Assembly (NCBI RefSeq): GCF_019649055.1
Contig: NW_026570224.1
Span: 2,170,001-2,234,000, forward strand
Origin: Paramacrobiotus metropolitanus
Taxonomy: Eukaryota; Tardigrada; Eutardigrada; Parachela; Macrobiotidae
Length of the DNA: 64,000 nt
Reading direction: 5' to 3'
The notes beneath the pieces are model-generated. The model did not search any database. It was given only the letters and a program-made list of their open reading frames with translations, and was not told the DNA's origin. Below, one piece after another: positions 49,205 to 63,189 of the stretch. The stretch's first letter is position 1. Every line of letters begins with the position of its first letter. A program made the position numbers and the translations under genes.

Positions 49205-51663
49205 AGTATAACCGCCGAGCAGAATGTATACATCAAGTTTGATTTTGCAATGTAAGTACTCCAGACGGAATATAATAGCTCTTTTAACGATGATGATCTT
49301 CTACCCTCTTCCCACTCCGACCGCAATAACAATCAGTAAAAATCTGGAGTATATTAATAGGAGTTCACTCAGGTGGTCTATATGGCAATAATCGATTTTG
49401 GTCGTATCCACTAAGGCGAAACAAAATTTACGTCGATCTGGCCGCTGAGCAAGTCTTAGACTGTGGTTAGCAGCACCGCGCGCACACACTACTGAGTACC
49501 GAGAATGATTTCATGCACGTAATAGGAGGGCGGATTTAAAGGTCCAAATCTCACCAGTTGCCGAATTAAGTACTATCAAAAAAGCGATCGATATCCCGTT
49601 TTACATGGTTAAGAAACCCGGAAAATAATTTTGAGAAAGGTGTTTAGAAAAAAAGTGAGCGCGAATTCAGCTTTCCCTCCGATGGTTAGTATTCAATACG
49701 CGTGTGGCTTTTTAAAACTGCTCACAAATGGTCAGCCGCCAGTGTGAAGCGATTCGATTTTGTTGACTTTTACGGACACGACTGCGCAAGAAGGCGGTGA
49801 CACTGTATAATTTTAAGGTTAGTTTAAGGTGTATACAGTATTTGTAGGGTACAACTACTTTGTAGTACTCACTGTACTCATTTCGCTATCGGAAAGTGTA
49901 TGTAGGTACAGGAGTGGTACCAATCGTATTATTTTATTTATTTTACTCGTATGACTTGAACAGTTTGCTGTTCCCAAAATTAATTTTAATGTACAATGAA
50001 CATAAACACTGACACTGTACACTGACATAAAGCAAGAACGACAATACGGTATGTAGTATGTGCTGGTATATAAAGTTTCATCTGTAAAGACATAAAACTT
50101 TCCGCACGCTGCTTTTTACATCTATATATCTATATAGGAACAGTAAATTCGTATAGTAATTTGTTTACGCTGTAATTTACAATATTTTTATACTCGTAAT
50201 AGAGTACTGATTTTGTCCTACAGACAGAAGTATGTAATTGTACAGCTTCCGCACATCGGATGTGGGATATGAATAATTCGAACAATCTTGCGGTTTGCTG
50301 AATTGCGACAGACGCCGGTAGTGGTCATAAATTGTGAATATGAATTATGAATACTGATAATAATCACACTAAAGTTTAAGGTAAGGTGATACAGTGCGAA
50401 AAAAACTTATTATGCAGAAGCCGTGCGGCACTGAATTGAGAATGATTAACAACGCGCGATTGCGTAATAAATTAGCGCACAAGACAAACAGTTCATTTAG
50501 TACAAAATCTTACGACCTACACACACCACATGGATTGTAATTTGTACGTACTAAAAAGTAAAACGCAATCGAGTAGGCACGTGCAACGCAAGCATTCCAT
50601 TGATAACTGTTACGTACTTAATGTAATTAAAAACTTGTCTTCCCTGATTTTTTCTGTCAGCAGTCCATAACCAGACTCCCATTCTGATGATATTCGCACA
50701 ACTGAAATACCGCAGTTACCATTCTGGTAGTTTTTCGACATCCTGAAACTATAATTTTACGCAAATGATTTACCTAAATGTGTGTTTGCGGAGTGCGGTT
50801 TTGTGTTTTTATTACAGCATAAAAATATTAATTTTATAGGAAGAAAAAATGTACTGCCCTACGAGTTTTCCGTACTTGTTAGGTTAGTCAGTGGTTGAGG
50901 AACAATTACAAACAGTTTTTTGAAACAATTTCATGCAGTAGAACTACGGGTATGTAACACATACTTCCACTACTTCTGTCTTCTGGTATAGCTCACATCA
51001 GGAATACCGGTTTTATTATTCGGGATACGCTGTTCTGCAGTTCCGTATTTCATACAGCGCAAATTATTGTGCCTGCGTTTCTGTCAACCTGAGACCTTAG
51101 CTTGTTATCTTCTCGCCACTTTCAGAAAACTTCAAGCAGGTAGAAAGAACTAAAGATACAGGGACCAATTCAAGGTCAAGTAAAAATGTAAGCAAAAGAA
51201 ACTTTTCTTCCCGAAATATCTTCTTCCGAAATCTGCTTTTGGACACGGCTATAGAATACAGGTATTTATAAAAATTCAGGCATAATTAAATACATACTAA
51301 CAAGTTGTAAATTTACAAAATACTTGGAAACCTGTATATGTAGAACTGTCTTTATTTACGTAGCATCTGTTTGGTCTTGTTGCACAACGCGGCCTGCTGT
51401 TGCAACTTGCGGCAGTTGCAGTGACGTATGGATTTGTTATGATGCCAAAATCCTGCCCTTAATTTATAATCATGTTATAATGTTATCGTATGGCTTCGAG
51501 AAACGCTGGCTCATCACACTTTTGGATTCAGCACAAGACTGATTAAACTTCTTTCCTTAATTGTTTTTTTAAACTTTTTGAATTATATCATATCATATTC
51601 TACGACTTATACATAGTTGTATATGTCGAAGCATGAGAAGGTTTCGCTGACGTTTGGTGTACA
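49205..51663. promoter_or_regulatory. Divergent intergenic region, convertase / EPG5
   Basis: This 2.5-kb interval lies between two start codons facing away from each other. It is AT-rich, with short TATATCTATATA stretches near 50122 and two TACTCGTA 8-mers (49944, 50191). Short open frames (for example 51324-51542) look accidental. I identify no specific promoter element. Confidence 0.35.
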
Positions 51664-54600
51664 ATGGAAGCAGTAAAAACGCGGAAACCTAAATCCCAGA
51701 AGCTTAAGGTTGATTATCATGTATAGGACTTACGACTTATGACTTGCCGTATTATTACTGCCTCATTTCATAGTTCTGTCGTTCTGTAGGAGAACTCGAC
51801 CGAAGTGGCTGTCGAAGATGAGGACGAAAGAATTCCCGTTCTCGATGCACAGTTCCTGGCAGACATTGCTGATGATTTGGGCCATTTGGCACGTGCAAGT
51901 GCACAGCCTCTTCCTGAACAGGAAGAAAATGTGATACAGATTGATTCGGAACTGGAGGATCACACAGGGGACGCAGAAAAAAGCACAGAACAGCCTGTGA
52001 ATCATGTTCTCGACCCATCTGTCCAAGGTGCGGAGCACATCGCTGAGGAACAACCTTCTGCAATCAGCGCACAACGCACGATCGCGAAACCAGCGAATCC
52101 TTTTGCCAGAGCAGCGGAGCCTGCAGCTGTTGCTTCCTCTGTTTTGTCCGTCAGGCAGGATGTTGTCGAAAGACCCAGAGAATCTTCTCCAGCGGTCATG
52201 AATAGGGAATCTCTGTCTTCGCGGTTGATGTATCCTTCACTGAAGGAAACTAGCAAAGCCACCGAACTACGGCCTCTTTCACGAGCAGAGATTAAAATAT
52301 ACTTCACCAACGCAGAAGCAGGAGCATTGGAAGCGATTACGGACCACTTTATCGAGGTACGGCAGTGGAATGCACAACTGTTTTTTATTTGTCTACTTAC
52401 ATATCGTTTCGTGTACTATCACTAATTTTTACACCAAAGATTGTACAAGGAACTGTGCTCGTGCCTTTTATGTACTTAGCTGTGCATATTTTTGTGGTTC
52501 ATACATAATATTTTTAAGTTTCTCTGTTTAACATTTTGCGGATATTCTCCCAAATTTAGCTGGACAAGTAGTTGCTTATTGTGATATGTACGTTTTTTAA
52601 AGTTGTGGGGTCGCGTGATTGATATCAGGCCGCTTTTTTGGCTTTCGAATAGACGATTATCTGTTGATTGTTGATTTTAGTCAAATGCGGTGGCGGCATT
52701 CGTGAAGCATCCCTTGTATATTTACCTGATGGAGTATTTAAAGGCTCTCACAGCCTATGAGAATTCCATTCAAGATCTGCACAATCTGATTAAAGCTTAC
52801 GAAGGATCTCGGGATGGTGTCTGGAAAATAACCGATAACCGCGTCGCGGAGAATTCTCGATGCGCCGACAGCAACAAAGTGACTGGCGAGCATTTTTATC
52901 GACAGTGCCATCTTGACCAGAATGCCCTGAAGGATCTCGGTACGAATCTGGAAAAAATCCGGGAACTGTTGTACAGAACATCATTTAACCACAAATGCAC
53001 AGCCGAGTTGGCGCGTTTCCAGGTGGAATCCTTTCTGTACAGTGCTGTGCGAAGAAATCCCGTAACATCCAGCATAGCCGATTCATCGAGTTTTGTGCCG
53101 CACGCAGGATGTATTAAAATGTCCGAAACGTCGGAGTTGCGCGTTTGCATTGGTGTTCTGTTTTCTTTTCATCGTATTCCGCTCGGAAGTGAAAAATTCC
53201 GTGAAGACATCAAGTTGTGGTTGTGCGGATGTGTGGGAATTTTGATTCGCTATTCGACATTTTATGATCAGCTTTTTGTACTCAATCAAATACTCCGTTG
53301 TCCTTCGCCAGTGATTCAGTGGTCTGCAGCATTTCTGCAAATCGCTCTTCCGAATTCGTTCACTCCAAAATCATGCAATGACCCCTTTGTAAAGCATTTT
53401 ATCGTCATGCTCCGTGTTTTACTTCTACCTGTAAAGGCAAAAACTGAATTCCTGTCGCATCTGGCGCTGGATACTTTGGAGAATGACGATGCTGATGCCA
53501 GTTGGATTGTGGTGGATCCCGATGCGGACGGACAGGAGTTAATGGGGGGATCGGTCACCGAAGTGCAGGAAAATGATATATTTGTGTTACTCGCTCAGTT
53601 CCCATTTAGCAGACTGTTTTCTACTGTGTTTGGCTCAGATTTTCTTGATCTGGAACCATTCGGCATGATAGTCGAGTACGATGTTTTGGCTTTATTTGGG
53701 TTCTGTTATGAGTTTTTGGATGTGATATCCGAAGGTAAGCATGGACGCGCACAGAATTGCCAGTTTTACCGCTGATATTCAGTTTATCGTATTTTCTTTT
53801 TATACATCCGTTTTTTTACCTCTGTAAGTGAATTGAAAGATTTGTTACCTACAGTACTCGTATACTTCATGTGCAACAGGTTTATTCAGATTGTTACTTA
53901 TGGTTAGAATGAATTTAATTGCAATTCAGGCTTTTCTTCATTTCTGTGACGCGATATAATTAATGGTTCTTTAGCATGTCCTTATGGTTCAGTTTGCATT
54001 GGAGGGAGTTGGATGCCTAATATTAAACTCTGATATTTCAGGTTTCAGTAATCCTACTCTGAGCAAATACTCTAGATTTAACAAGAAAGCGGCACAAATT
54101 GTTCGAGAAATCGTCGCGCATCTCAAAGAATTTTGGGAACGCTTTGCCGAAGCGACCACATTACCTTCCAGCATTACTGCCAACCTGAAGCTGCAGTTGG
54201 AAGAGATCATTGTTCGTGGTTTTGCGATCCTCACCCAAACCGGAAACAGCGGCACGATGCAGTTTCTTGTTGGATGGCCGTCGGCCTGTTTGTCGGCTGC
54301 TAATATTTGGCGAATTGTGTGTCTCGTAGAAGATCCGCTCAGCAAAGAGATTGCCTATCTTCCCGAGGTCAGCCGGTGGAAAGCCATTTTGAACGAGGCG
54401 CACCGTAGCGATAAAATGCAGGAGCGATTGCGAAACTTGGACGAAGCGAGCGCAACGTATCTCTTGACCGCCCTGTCCAATGTTATTGAAAACTGTGATA
54501 AAACGTTATTGGATCTTGTAGAAACGATCACGTTGGAGATTTTGCGCCTGTCGTTTTTGGGGCCTTTACGTACTACGTATGCGCGCACTGGGAGAGATAT

Positions 54601-57600
54601 CGTTGTTGGCATATGCCAAAAGCATCCGGAGATCATAACCGAGGTGCTTGGTTTCGTTCGGCGTCATTTGGATCAAATTGGTTCGATGGCGGTTTTTCTG
54701 TTCCAGCAGATGCCATTAAAACAATGGGACATCGAACGGGCTGACTTGGAAACTATATGTGAATGGTTGGTAAATGTGCAGACGGTGCAAGATGTCCCGA
54801 GTTTGTTAGCACGGGAGATCCTGTCTAGTTTAAACTGGGGCTTTCTAGAAGATGGAACGTTGTTCCTACGAGCGAATTACCACCATTACGTGGCAGTGGC
54901 CATTGTGGAAGTGTTTTTGAAATTTATTTCCAGTAAACGACGTCGTGCACTGTTGTACGAAAGCCTTTTGCGGCTGTCGCATATGATGACAACGGGGAAG
55001 GCCACTCCGGAGCAACAGTTTGTTGGCTGGTGCTGGGAAGTTTTGTTGGATCTAAAATTACATCGCATACAACAGCTTCGTGAGGCCGTCAGCTTACTAC
55101 GAAATAACGCCATCATGGATGATGATGTACCTAGTCTGGCAAAAAATCTTGTGCATCTCGGTCCGCTTCAGGCTGTGGAACAAAGGCAGCCCATGGCCTG
55201 CTTTGTGACATTATTGATGACCGACATCGGGCACTCGACCACGGGAATTTTAGATAAAGGACTGGATTGGCTTGCGGCGCTGGTGGAAAACTATCTGTAC
55301 ATTCCTAGTTTGCAAGTGCTGGAAATCATTACTCCTTTGTTCTTTGCTAATAATCAGTTCATCTATCTCCTGCAACAAGATCAGTTCCATAATATCATCA
55401 ATTCCATATTACAAGCAGATGCGACATACGTTCGGATGGTAAAAAACCTGCTGGTTGTGGACTTTCCAGGAAAAATTTTGCGAACGTTTGGAAATATGCT
55501 GCTTCATCAATTGATGAATTCGGGTAAGACCGTATGAAATATGAATGCATAAGTAACTGCGGTAGATTAGGTCTGAAAACTATTTCACAATATAGCCCCA
55601 CATGTTAAATACAGTCGTGCTAGTGCCGTATGTGTCGTTTTGTGTTACATTAACGACGCTGTCACGCTGTAAATTTTTTTAGGGGCCAATTTGCCATTGG
55701 CCATACGAATTTGGGCGAGAATTTTGACATCGTTGAAGAACTGGAACCGCACCCGCGAAGTGTTATTTATACTGGATCAGATTATCAAATTCGCTTTTTA
55801 TTCTAACGAACTGGACATTCTTTTGGCTGTTGTTAAAGAAGCGTACGAAGAATTCCGTCAAATGCGACCAGCCCGTGGCAGCGGTGCCATGACGTCGTTG
55901 GTATCATGGATGACTTCCGGTGCTAATCCGGCTTATGTACCAGTGGAGATTCACCTGCTGATTGAAGTTCCGTGGTTGGCGTACGTCATTTTACGCGTGG
56001 AAACCGAAGCCTCTGCACCGTTATGGACGACATTGATCGAGGAGATTACCGTTGAGAAGAAGCCTTTTGAAAATGGATTAAAAAAGGCTGCACATGATTT
56101 AGGGATTGTTGTTCCGGCTGTGACGGACTTGCCAGTTCACCGTTTGGCACAGTTGGTGATAGCAATTGATGTTGAAGCGGAAGCGTTTCCTCTATTATGC
56201 CAGGAGTTTTTTCAGTTATTTTTGCGGCGGGGAAGCAATCACTGCTCTGTAGGCGATCAATTTTTGCTGTCTGCTTGGGGAACTAAGTTGCTCAAACCTA
56301 TTAAACAGAAATTCAAAGAAGCTGCGGAAACGTACAGAAAAAACGCCGGATCACCGGAGCATCGTCATCCGCAGTTTTACGAGGTATTGCTTGTGTTAAT
56401 ATTTCGAAGTTAGTAGAGTGAGATGTTTGCTTCGTACAATACGGTGCTGGGGATCAGATTGTCTGATTTTATGTCATGTCTATGCGCCAGAACATCGCCC
56501 ATCCCGGCTACCGGTGTTCTGAAAGCGGTAAATTTAAAAAAGAAAACAAGAATAATTCTTAAAATAAACAGTATTTTTTTCCTTGTTAATTATAACTGTT
56601 TTGCGCTTTACGGCATCCTGATCACACGTAATCACGTAATCCATCCGTTCATTTATCAGTTGCTTAATTTTAAAGCGGTTGCATGATCATTCACTTTCAT
56701 TTATCAGTTCATTTATCACTCTCATTTATCAGTTGCTTAATATTAAAACGGTTGCAGGATCTTCAGCATGCGATGAATGCATTTTCTTTTTGGATGGACG
56801 AACCGAAACTGCATCAGTCCAGCCTCTATCTGCCATCTCTCCCTTCCGAATACGAACCTGAGTTACTTGGTAGCATTCTTTCAGCCAGATGTGCGCCCTG
56901 GATTCAGTTTGTTGATCTGCAGAGTATGTTTGCCACCATGCGTTCCCAGGCCGAACACTGGATTCCTTTCGATGTTCATGTTCCTCGGCGACGCTCTATG
57001 GGTTTAATATCGCCCACACGAATGCAAGAGTGCCCGATGAACCCTCCCAGTACATATTCTAACCAAGCTCCCTTTGAGCCGGTGGACCTGCACGTTCTTA
57101 TGGATCCGTCACGCGTTGTCCCACTGTTACGACCCGATTTAACTGTGATTGAGGGATCGGCGAAATCATACAGCACCACTGTGTCCGAGCATGTGGGATT
57201 GGATATGACCTTCTTGGAAATGATAACGGAGGTGAATTCGAATGTGGACAGGGAAATCACCGTACTCGTAGCTTGCCGAAAGGGACAATGCTCGGGCCCT
57301 GCGGAAATCGCTTTGCGGTTTCGTGAGTTTGTTCGGAACGAAGCGGTGTATCGTGGTTATGTGCAGAATCGAGAGAACTGGGGAAAAGTTGTTGCTGTTG
57401 CGCAGAACATTAGTTTAAAGAAAGTGGTTACGGCCATTGTGAGATTTGAAGCGGCTGTCTCGGAATTGATTCGCCTTAATAATACTCTGGATTCCAAGGA
57501 GAATGAAAAAGTTAGGGAGGTTGGAGCGATGTTGTTTTACCATATTTTAGCGTATGTGGGTGATGAGTCAGATGAACACCCTTTAGCTAGAAAGTTTTTC

Positions 57601-60413
57601 CACTCATGTGTGGAAATTTTGGGCCAGTATTTTGTAGCGAACCAATCCGTACAGTGTGGGTCGTTATTGGAGACTTGTTTGAATAATCAGAAAGCGGTGC
57701 CGATGTTGTTACCGCATTTGACGCCAAATATCGTGCCCAGCCAGTTTCTTGGAATGTACCGAAAAATTCAACAAAGGCTGCAGGTAAGATCGACTATTGC
57801 TGTTTTTTGCTAACTGCAGACATCACAGAGTTCGTTCGGTTGAGTTTGCTTCTGTTAATGCTAATTTTAAGTGATATGTATGCAGCGCAAATAATTCTGC
57901 ATTGGCAGTAGCGGCGTTTTCGTTTTGCGTGCTTATACGGGTACGCGTACGTACTTTTTTTACAATATTTTTGAAAATCACAAATCCGTGTTTTATAGGC
58001 GCCCCTTTTCGTATCCGCTTGTTAAGTACCAGTTTTACGTATTTCAAGTTTATTTTAGAACAAGAACAACGATGTCTTGATGCACATGCTGTCCACATTC
58101 GATGTTGCGCGTTGGCTTTCGGACCCATCCGTAGACATCAACAGTCGCTTGGAATTGTTAAGCATTCTCGCATACGGAATCAGCCAGCTGGGATTTTTAC
58201 CGTCGTTCCAGGATTATCCGCTTTTCGAAATCTATGCTCAGCACGTCAGAAGTATGTTGGAATTTCGTTTTCCAGCACACTTCCTGGATGTGTTAAGAAT
58301 GTTGCTGTCATTGTCCGAGAAGAGCGCTATCCCTGCAAACGGTTGGTTCTCGTGCCTTTTTGCTGTTTTTGGGATTAACTTCCAACCTGACATGGATCTC
58401 TTGGATTTGCACAATTTTTACGCACAGATCGTGGAATCGCAGAACGGTGTAAATACTGGACGAATTCCGCTGGAAATTACGCTGCTTGTGGTGGAAGAAT
58501 TAAGCCAACGTTTCCATCACGCACGACTAGCGACGAAGAATTCGCAGATGTACGGCCTATACCCGGTGTGGAAAAATTACATGAACTCGGTGGTTGTGCT
58601 CAACATTATTTTTGGTGTTGCGTTGCTCAATGGATATTTAAAGCCGGAGGATACTTTTGCGAAAATTGCGGGGCTGTTTGCGCCGTGGATTAACTATGTC
58701 CGCTTGGACAAAGAAGATTGCCCACCGTGGCTGCAGGCAGATACGCCATACGCTCAAAAAATGGTGGCCGCTTTTACCATGTTATGCTCGAATGTGATCG
58801 AAAAATCTCCGGGAATGTTTGGGAGCATTTGGGCATGGTGTTACAACGGGTTTTTTACCGGGAAATCGGAGACCTTGATACTATCGACGATTTGCATTGA
58901 GATGTTGACGTTGAAATGGGAGAAATTTGTTGCAGATTATAACACCATGCAGCAGTTCCGTTCAATCTGTGAAAATGGTCTAATTCAAGAGGAAACGTTT
59001 TTGTCTAACATTTTGCCGAAGTTACCGTTGAGCTTAATCGTTACGGTACATAAGCAGCATTACCCCCAACACCTGAATTCCCTTTGTCTGGACCTTATTA
59101 GTATCATCGCACATTTTAGCATGCATTCCAGTTTTCGTCCAGGAGCAGAGATTTTGGATCATTTTGTGACCGAAATGAGCGGTTTTGATTGGCATGCACT
59201 GGATTTTGCGTCTCTGAACCACAGCCTAACCGCAGTTGCGAAGAATCCCGAAGGAATCGCGAGCCGGAGTGATGGACCATTGGAAAACACCCCGATTATT
59301 CGCTTTCTATCTTTGATTACCGAATTTGATTTCGACAACCTGAAGCCCAATCAGGACACCATGGACAAACGCGCTGTCTTCGTCCACATATTTGGCAGAG
59401 CCTCCGTTGCATGGCATGCGGCCAAAAATACGGCCACGTTGGTGGATTTTGTGCAGAATCTGTTGAAGAAAGTGGAAGATGTGTGGGCCAGTGCCGAACC
59501 CGGTATTCGGTATTATGGTTATCTGTCGTTGTGCTCGGAAGTGTTCAGTCTGTCTAACTTTGTGACAGATAAGAAAGTTGACAGTGTGCTACGGGATTCC
59601 CTTATGATTTGGATTGCGATGTCCTTGGGGAATCCCTTATTGGTGCCCATGATTACCGCTTGCTGCCGGTCTGTAGCCATTTTGGAACACATGGCAAGAT
59701 TTTTGGAAATTCTTATAGTGTCCTACTTTCGTTCGGCACATCATCAAGGCTGGGATCCGATAGTCGCGGCAGTCGAACCGCCTGAATTAAGTGCCGCGGA
59801 ATTCGTTAAAGAGAACCTCTCCCAGCAGAATTTTCTCACGCTGCACGCACATTTTTGTCGTGTTATGAATCAGACTGCGGACAATCCCAACCGGCGTATG
59901 GAGTTTTTCCGAGAGCTGATTGACTGGTGTAAAATCCGTCCATTACCGGAATACGAATCGAAAGTCTTTGTTCTGTGGCACCAAGTCTTGGTGGCGGTGG
60001 AGTACATCGATAATGGCACGGAGGTGACAATTTGCATGCGGACATTTGCAGAAACCGTTTCGGGATTTGCGGAACAAAAAGGGGGGTTTTTAAGTGCCAT
60101 TGGAGTAGGGAAGCCGTCGGTGTTGTCGCGGCATTTTAAAATGGTTGCGCGGAGTGTGGCGGCGGTGATCAGTCCGATGACACCGGCGGGACGGAGTTCG
60201 GGTAAAGCGGCGACATTGGCCAATGAGACGCGGAACAACTATGAGGCGATGAAAGGGAGGAAAGAGTACGCACAGTATACCGAGGTGTTTGCGGTGGCGG
60301 ATGGCTACATTAGCTCCCAAGGATCATTAACGTGGAAGGATATTAGGAAATTGTTGACGGAATTGTTGCAGATTTTGTATAAACAGTACAACTACTTGCC
60401 GGTTGCGGAATGA
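51664..60413 (+). CDS. EPG5: EPG5, autophagosome-lysosome tethering protein
   Basis: EPG5 is a Rab7 effector that tethers late endosomes/lysosomes to LC3-positive autophagosomes before SNARE fusion. Eight exons join in frame: 51664-51708, 51790-52356, 52681-53734, 54042-55523, 55683-56383, 56758-57783 and 58059-60413 make seven long-range blocks that close exactly to 2409 aa (human about 2580); I count seven exons in this model. The start MEAVKTRKPKSQKLK is encoded by a 45-nt first exon. The N-terminal 200 residues are acidic and disordered. Conserved stretches include FVLNQILRCPSPVIQWSAAF, LLAQFPFSRLFSTVFG, NWNRTREVLFILDQIIKFAF, ARKFFHSCVEILGQYFVANQ and FRFPAHFLDVLRMLLSLSEK, distributed in the same order as vertebrate EPG5. 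The rest is alpha-helical without other domains. AATAAA is at 60628-60633. The intron before exon 6 contains an internal duplication. Confidence 0.92.
56650..56761 (+). repeat. Duplicated 3' splice region in EPG5 intron
   Basis: Two 39-nt copies (56650-56688 and 56723-56761), 73 nt apart and differing at about 3 positions, share CATTTATCAGTTGCTTAA and the following bases. The downstream copy ends in the used acceptor GTTGCAG/GATC. The upstream copy has GTTGCATGATC and so has lost its AG. Extra CATTTATCA words lie between them. Confidence 0.7.
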
Positions 60414-63189
60414 ATCTATTTGTTTGTTTTAATCTTTCGTATGCTGTCCTTTAATCCTTTTAATGCACGAATTTTGTGATTTTTTTAAGCTTCCTGTATA
60501 AATTGCAAACCCCAAATCGTGATTAATAAGCCTTGGCTAAATTTGTCTTGCGGTACATGTAATGCAACTCTGTTGCTTGTGGCTTTTCGTTCCGTGGATG
60601 AAGGTGGAGAAACGTTATAGCGCGATAAATAAATAATTTACACCTGCTTATCCCGAAACTGGCACTGACCGATTGAAAAACAGGGTTCCGAAAGCGAAAT
60701 CAGTACCATTGATTAACCTAGTTTCCGCTCGTAAATTGACAGCAGAGAAAAGAATTCCCTTGACAAGGCAACGAGCTATCAGTCGCCATTAAGCCGGGAA
60801 AGGTCAGGCCCAGATCTTAATGTTCTCTAGTAATAATATTGACAAGTGGGGGTGGGCGCGCGCGCCGAGTGTCAGTCGCCGCGGACGGTTTTTTACTGCT
60901 CCTGATTGTCTCGCGACCTGGTTGGTGTCTATGTGCCGGTGGAGAATTTCTCTCGTTCTCACTTTTCCAGGCCAGGATTAATTATAACGAGGACGGGGAA
61001 AAAGATCTGCAGCTGTTTAACGACGACCCGACGCGACGCCGAGGGAAATGTTCGGGAAAGTAATTCATAAACTGTAGCGGCGTTTGACGTAGGGGTCACG
61101 CGAAATATTATGTTGTTGTTTATAAACCGATTCTGACTGATTGTACGTGCGCGCGGTCGAAGAGTATACGCATAACGAGTAAGTCGAGCTTTGAATGAAA
61201 ACGCCAGTTGTTGCGAAGAACGTTTTTAGGCTGCCGTGTGGGGGCGACTGTCTTTTAGCAAAACAACATAATCTGCACGGCAGATGCCGGATGCGTCTGG
61301 TTTACGATTTTCCATAGTGGAATCTCCTCATGCACTTTTTTAGCCATTGAAAAAAGCCGTGATCATCATCATCTACCATCGAATCTCAGTGTACAGCACA
61401 TGGGTGCACACTGCACACCTCATTTGGTGGGATGAGCACTGAAAACTGAGTCGACTAATTTACGAGTATATTGCAAATGGAGCACAATTTATACAAGTCA
61501 TTCTCGATGCAATTAAATTTTGACTGCTTTAAGTGATTGCGCTTACAAAGTTTCCAAAATTCTTTTTAATTGTCCTCGGTTTTCAATTCAGATATAAGAA
61601 ACAAGACAAAATCATGACACCAAGAACGTTTCCAGCAAACGGAAGTAGATTTAAGAAGGATAGTGCATGTTGTATAAAAATGCATGCCTGCATACTACAT
61701 AAAAAATGCCTGTAAAGCGCTACAGTGTTATGTGCGAAAAAAGCATGGCGGTTAAAGTCATATGTACAAGACAAAAGCTTAATATAACTTGTGCTGTCGT
61801 CTATCTCCAGACAGCAATTGATTGTAAAACAATAAAATAAGTTTTTTCGGAAGCAGCAGCCAAGACACGAAAAGGCGTGGGTAAAGGAAAAAGTCCAAAT
61901 CATCACATAACCGATATGCCGGCAGAAGCGGCTAACGTGATGTGCATCACTTCTCCGAACGCGTGATCTGTTGAAAACATGGTAGCATGTGTTACCCGGC
62001 ACACCGGGAAGAAAACGCCAATTACGTAACAATAACAACGCTGATGTCATGTATTCACCAAATTAGTAACGAAAACGAAGTTGAGTGCTGAAGCATTTGT
62101 CTAAACTTTTTCTTAATCATATCTGTCAAGCAAAACGTGATGACTCGTGCACCGGTCGGCGTGTCCATTTTTGTCCGCTCTTGTGTGCCTTAAAACTGGA
62201 AGTTCCCAAACCTGGACTATTTTTAAACATTTACGCCGAACACTGTGAAACGGAGCACGGAGAGAAAGAAATATTGAAAATAACTGTCGAGCGGCTGCAT
62301 GTGAGAAACTTGAACTTGAAAGAGAAAAAACAGCACGATGCCGGTAGCAGTTGCTTCTGTTAAACCAGATGCGGTGCGCCGGTATTTGATAAACAAATAG
62401 TTGTGGAGAGATCTGGTAACGTAAGATTAACACTTGTGGTACTTTTCTGCTAATTATATAATGGTTAGTTGTATTTTTGACGGTATATCCGTACATGTAT
62501 ATTGCCACTGGAAAGCAGTTGCACTGGTCATGTGAATTAGGATGTTGCCTATTATGATACTTACTAAGCGTTCTGTTGAAGTCTACTACAAAGTCTACTC
62601 GTACACTATTTTATTACTTATTAGGAAGCGAAGGCTATTTCATCTAATAATACGAATAATTGCAAAATTTTGATATTCAGGTGTAACAGCACAGCCAGCA
62701 AAGTACTATAACAGCAAATTTTCTGTCCGCAGTAATTTTTTTGCATATCTGAATATCAGTTGCTGTAGCGTTATATGCGTGCATTATGCGCAGCATTGCG
62801 GGTTTTGTTGTTGAATTATCGGCAACTAAAATGCCACAGTAAATTTTGTGCAATAATTTGTTATCGTTTTTCTGCATTAATTACAGTATTTGTGCAACTA
62901 CTCGTACAACACTGAGTAGGGATTTATTTGCGTCTTTTTTTGCATACTTAAGCAGATGACGTTTGGTCAGTGATCAAGTGTAACCAGCCAATATTTTGCA
63001 ATTATTTCTTTCTGTTTGATTTATCAAACTTGCTATGTGGTGACTACGGCACAAAGTTCCGGGATTAGCATAAGTGGGTATGAATAAAAAATCAGAAGTA
63101 TCAGAAGTATACAGCGAAGCGTATAATATGCATGAAATATGTTTACAATAATCACATTATTGGTAATAATGTAACATAAGAATATCTAT
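60414..63189. other. Intergenic interval
   Basis: This lies between the tail-to-tail EPG5 (+) and Ig-domain (-) genes. It holds the EPG5 poly(A) signal (60628-60633), a short CpG/GC-rich patch (GGGTGGGCGCGCGCGCCGAG at about 60849-60868) followed by an open frame of unclear meaning to 61063, and three TACTCGTA/TACGAGTA words (61461, 62596, 62899). TTTATT at 62933-62938 could be the poly(A) signal of the Ig gene. A 155-codon minus frame at 61583-62050 shows no recognisable feature. Confidence 0.4.

Noticed and set aside
51324-51542. 72-codon + frame upstream of EPG5
   Set aside because: No motif, no splice connection to the EPG5 start exon, and stops close by in AT-rich sequence.
60839-61063. 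GC-rich open frame that could be a 5' exon on +
   Set aside because: The start is TTG, composition reflects a CpG patch, and no following exon was found.
61583-62050. 155-codon minus-strand open frame
   Set aside because: The translation is rich in Phe, Cys and His without any domain, signal or splice logic, and it lies in an ordinary AT-rich spacer.
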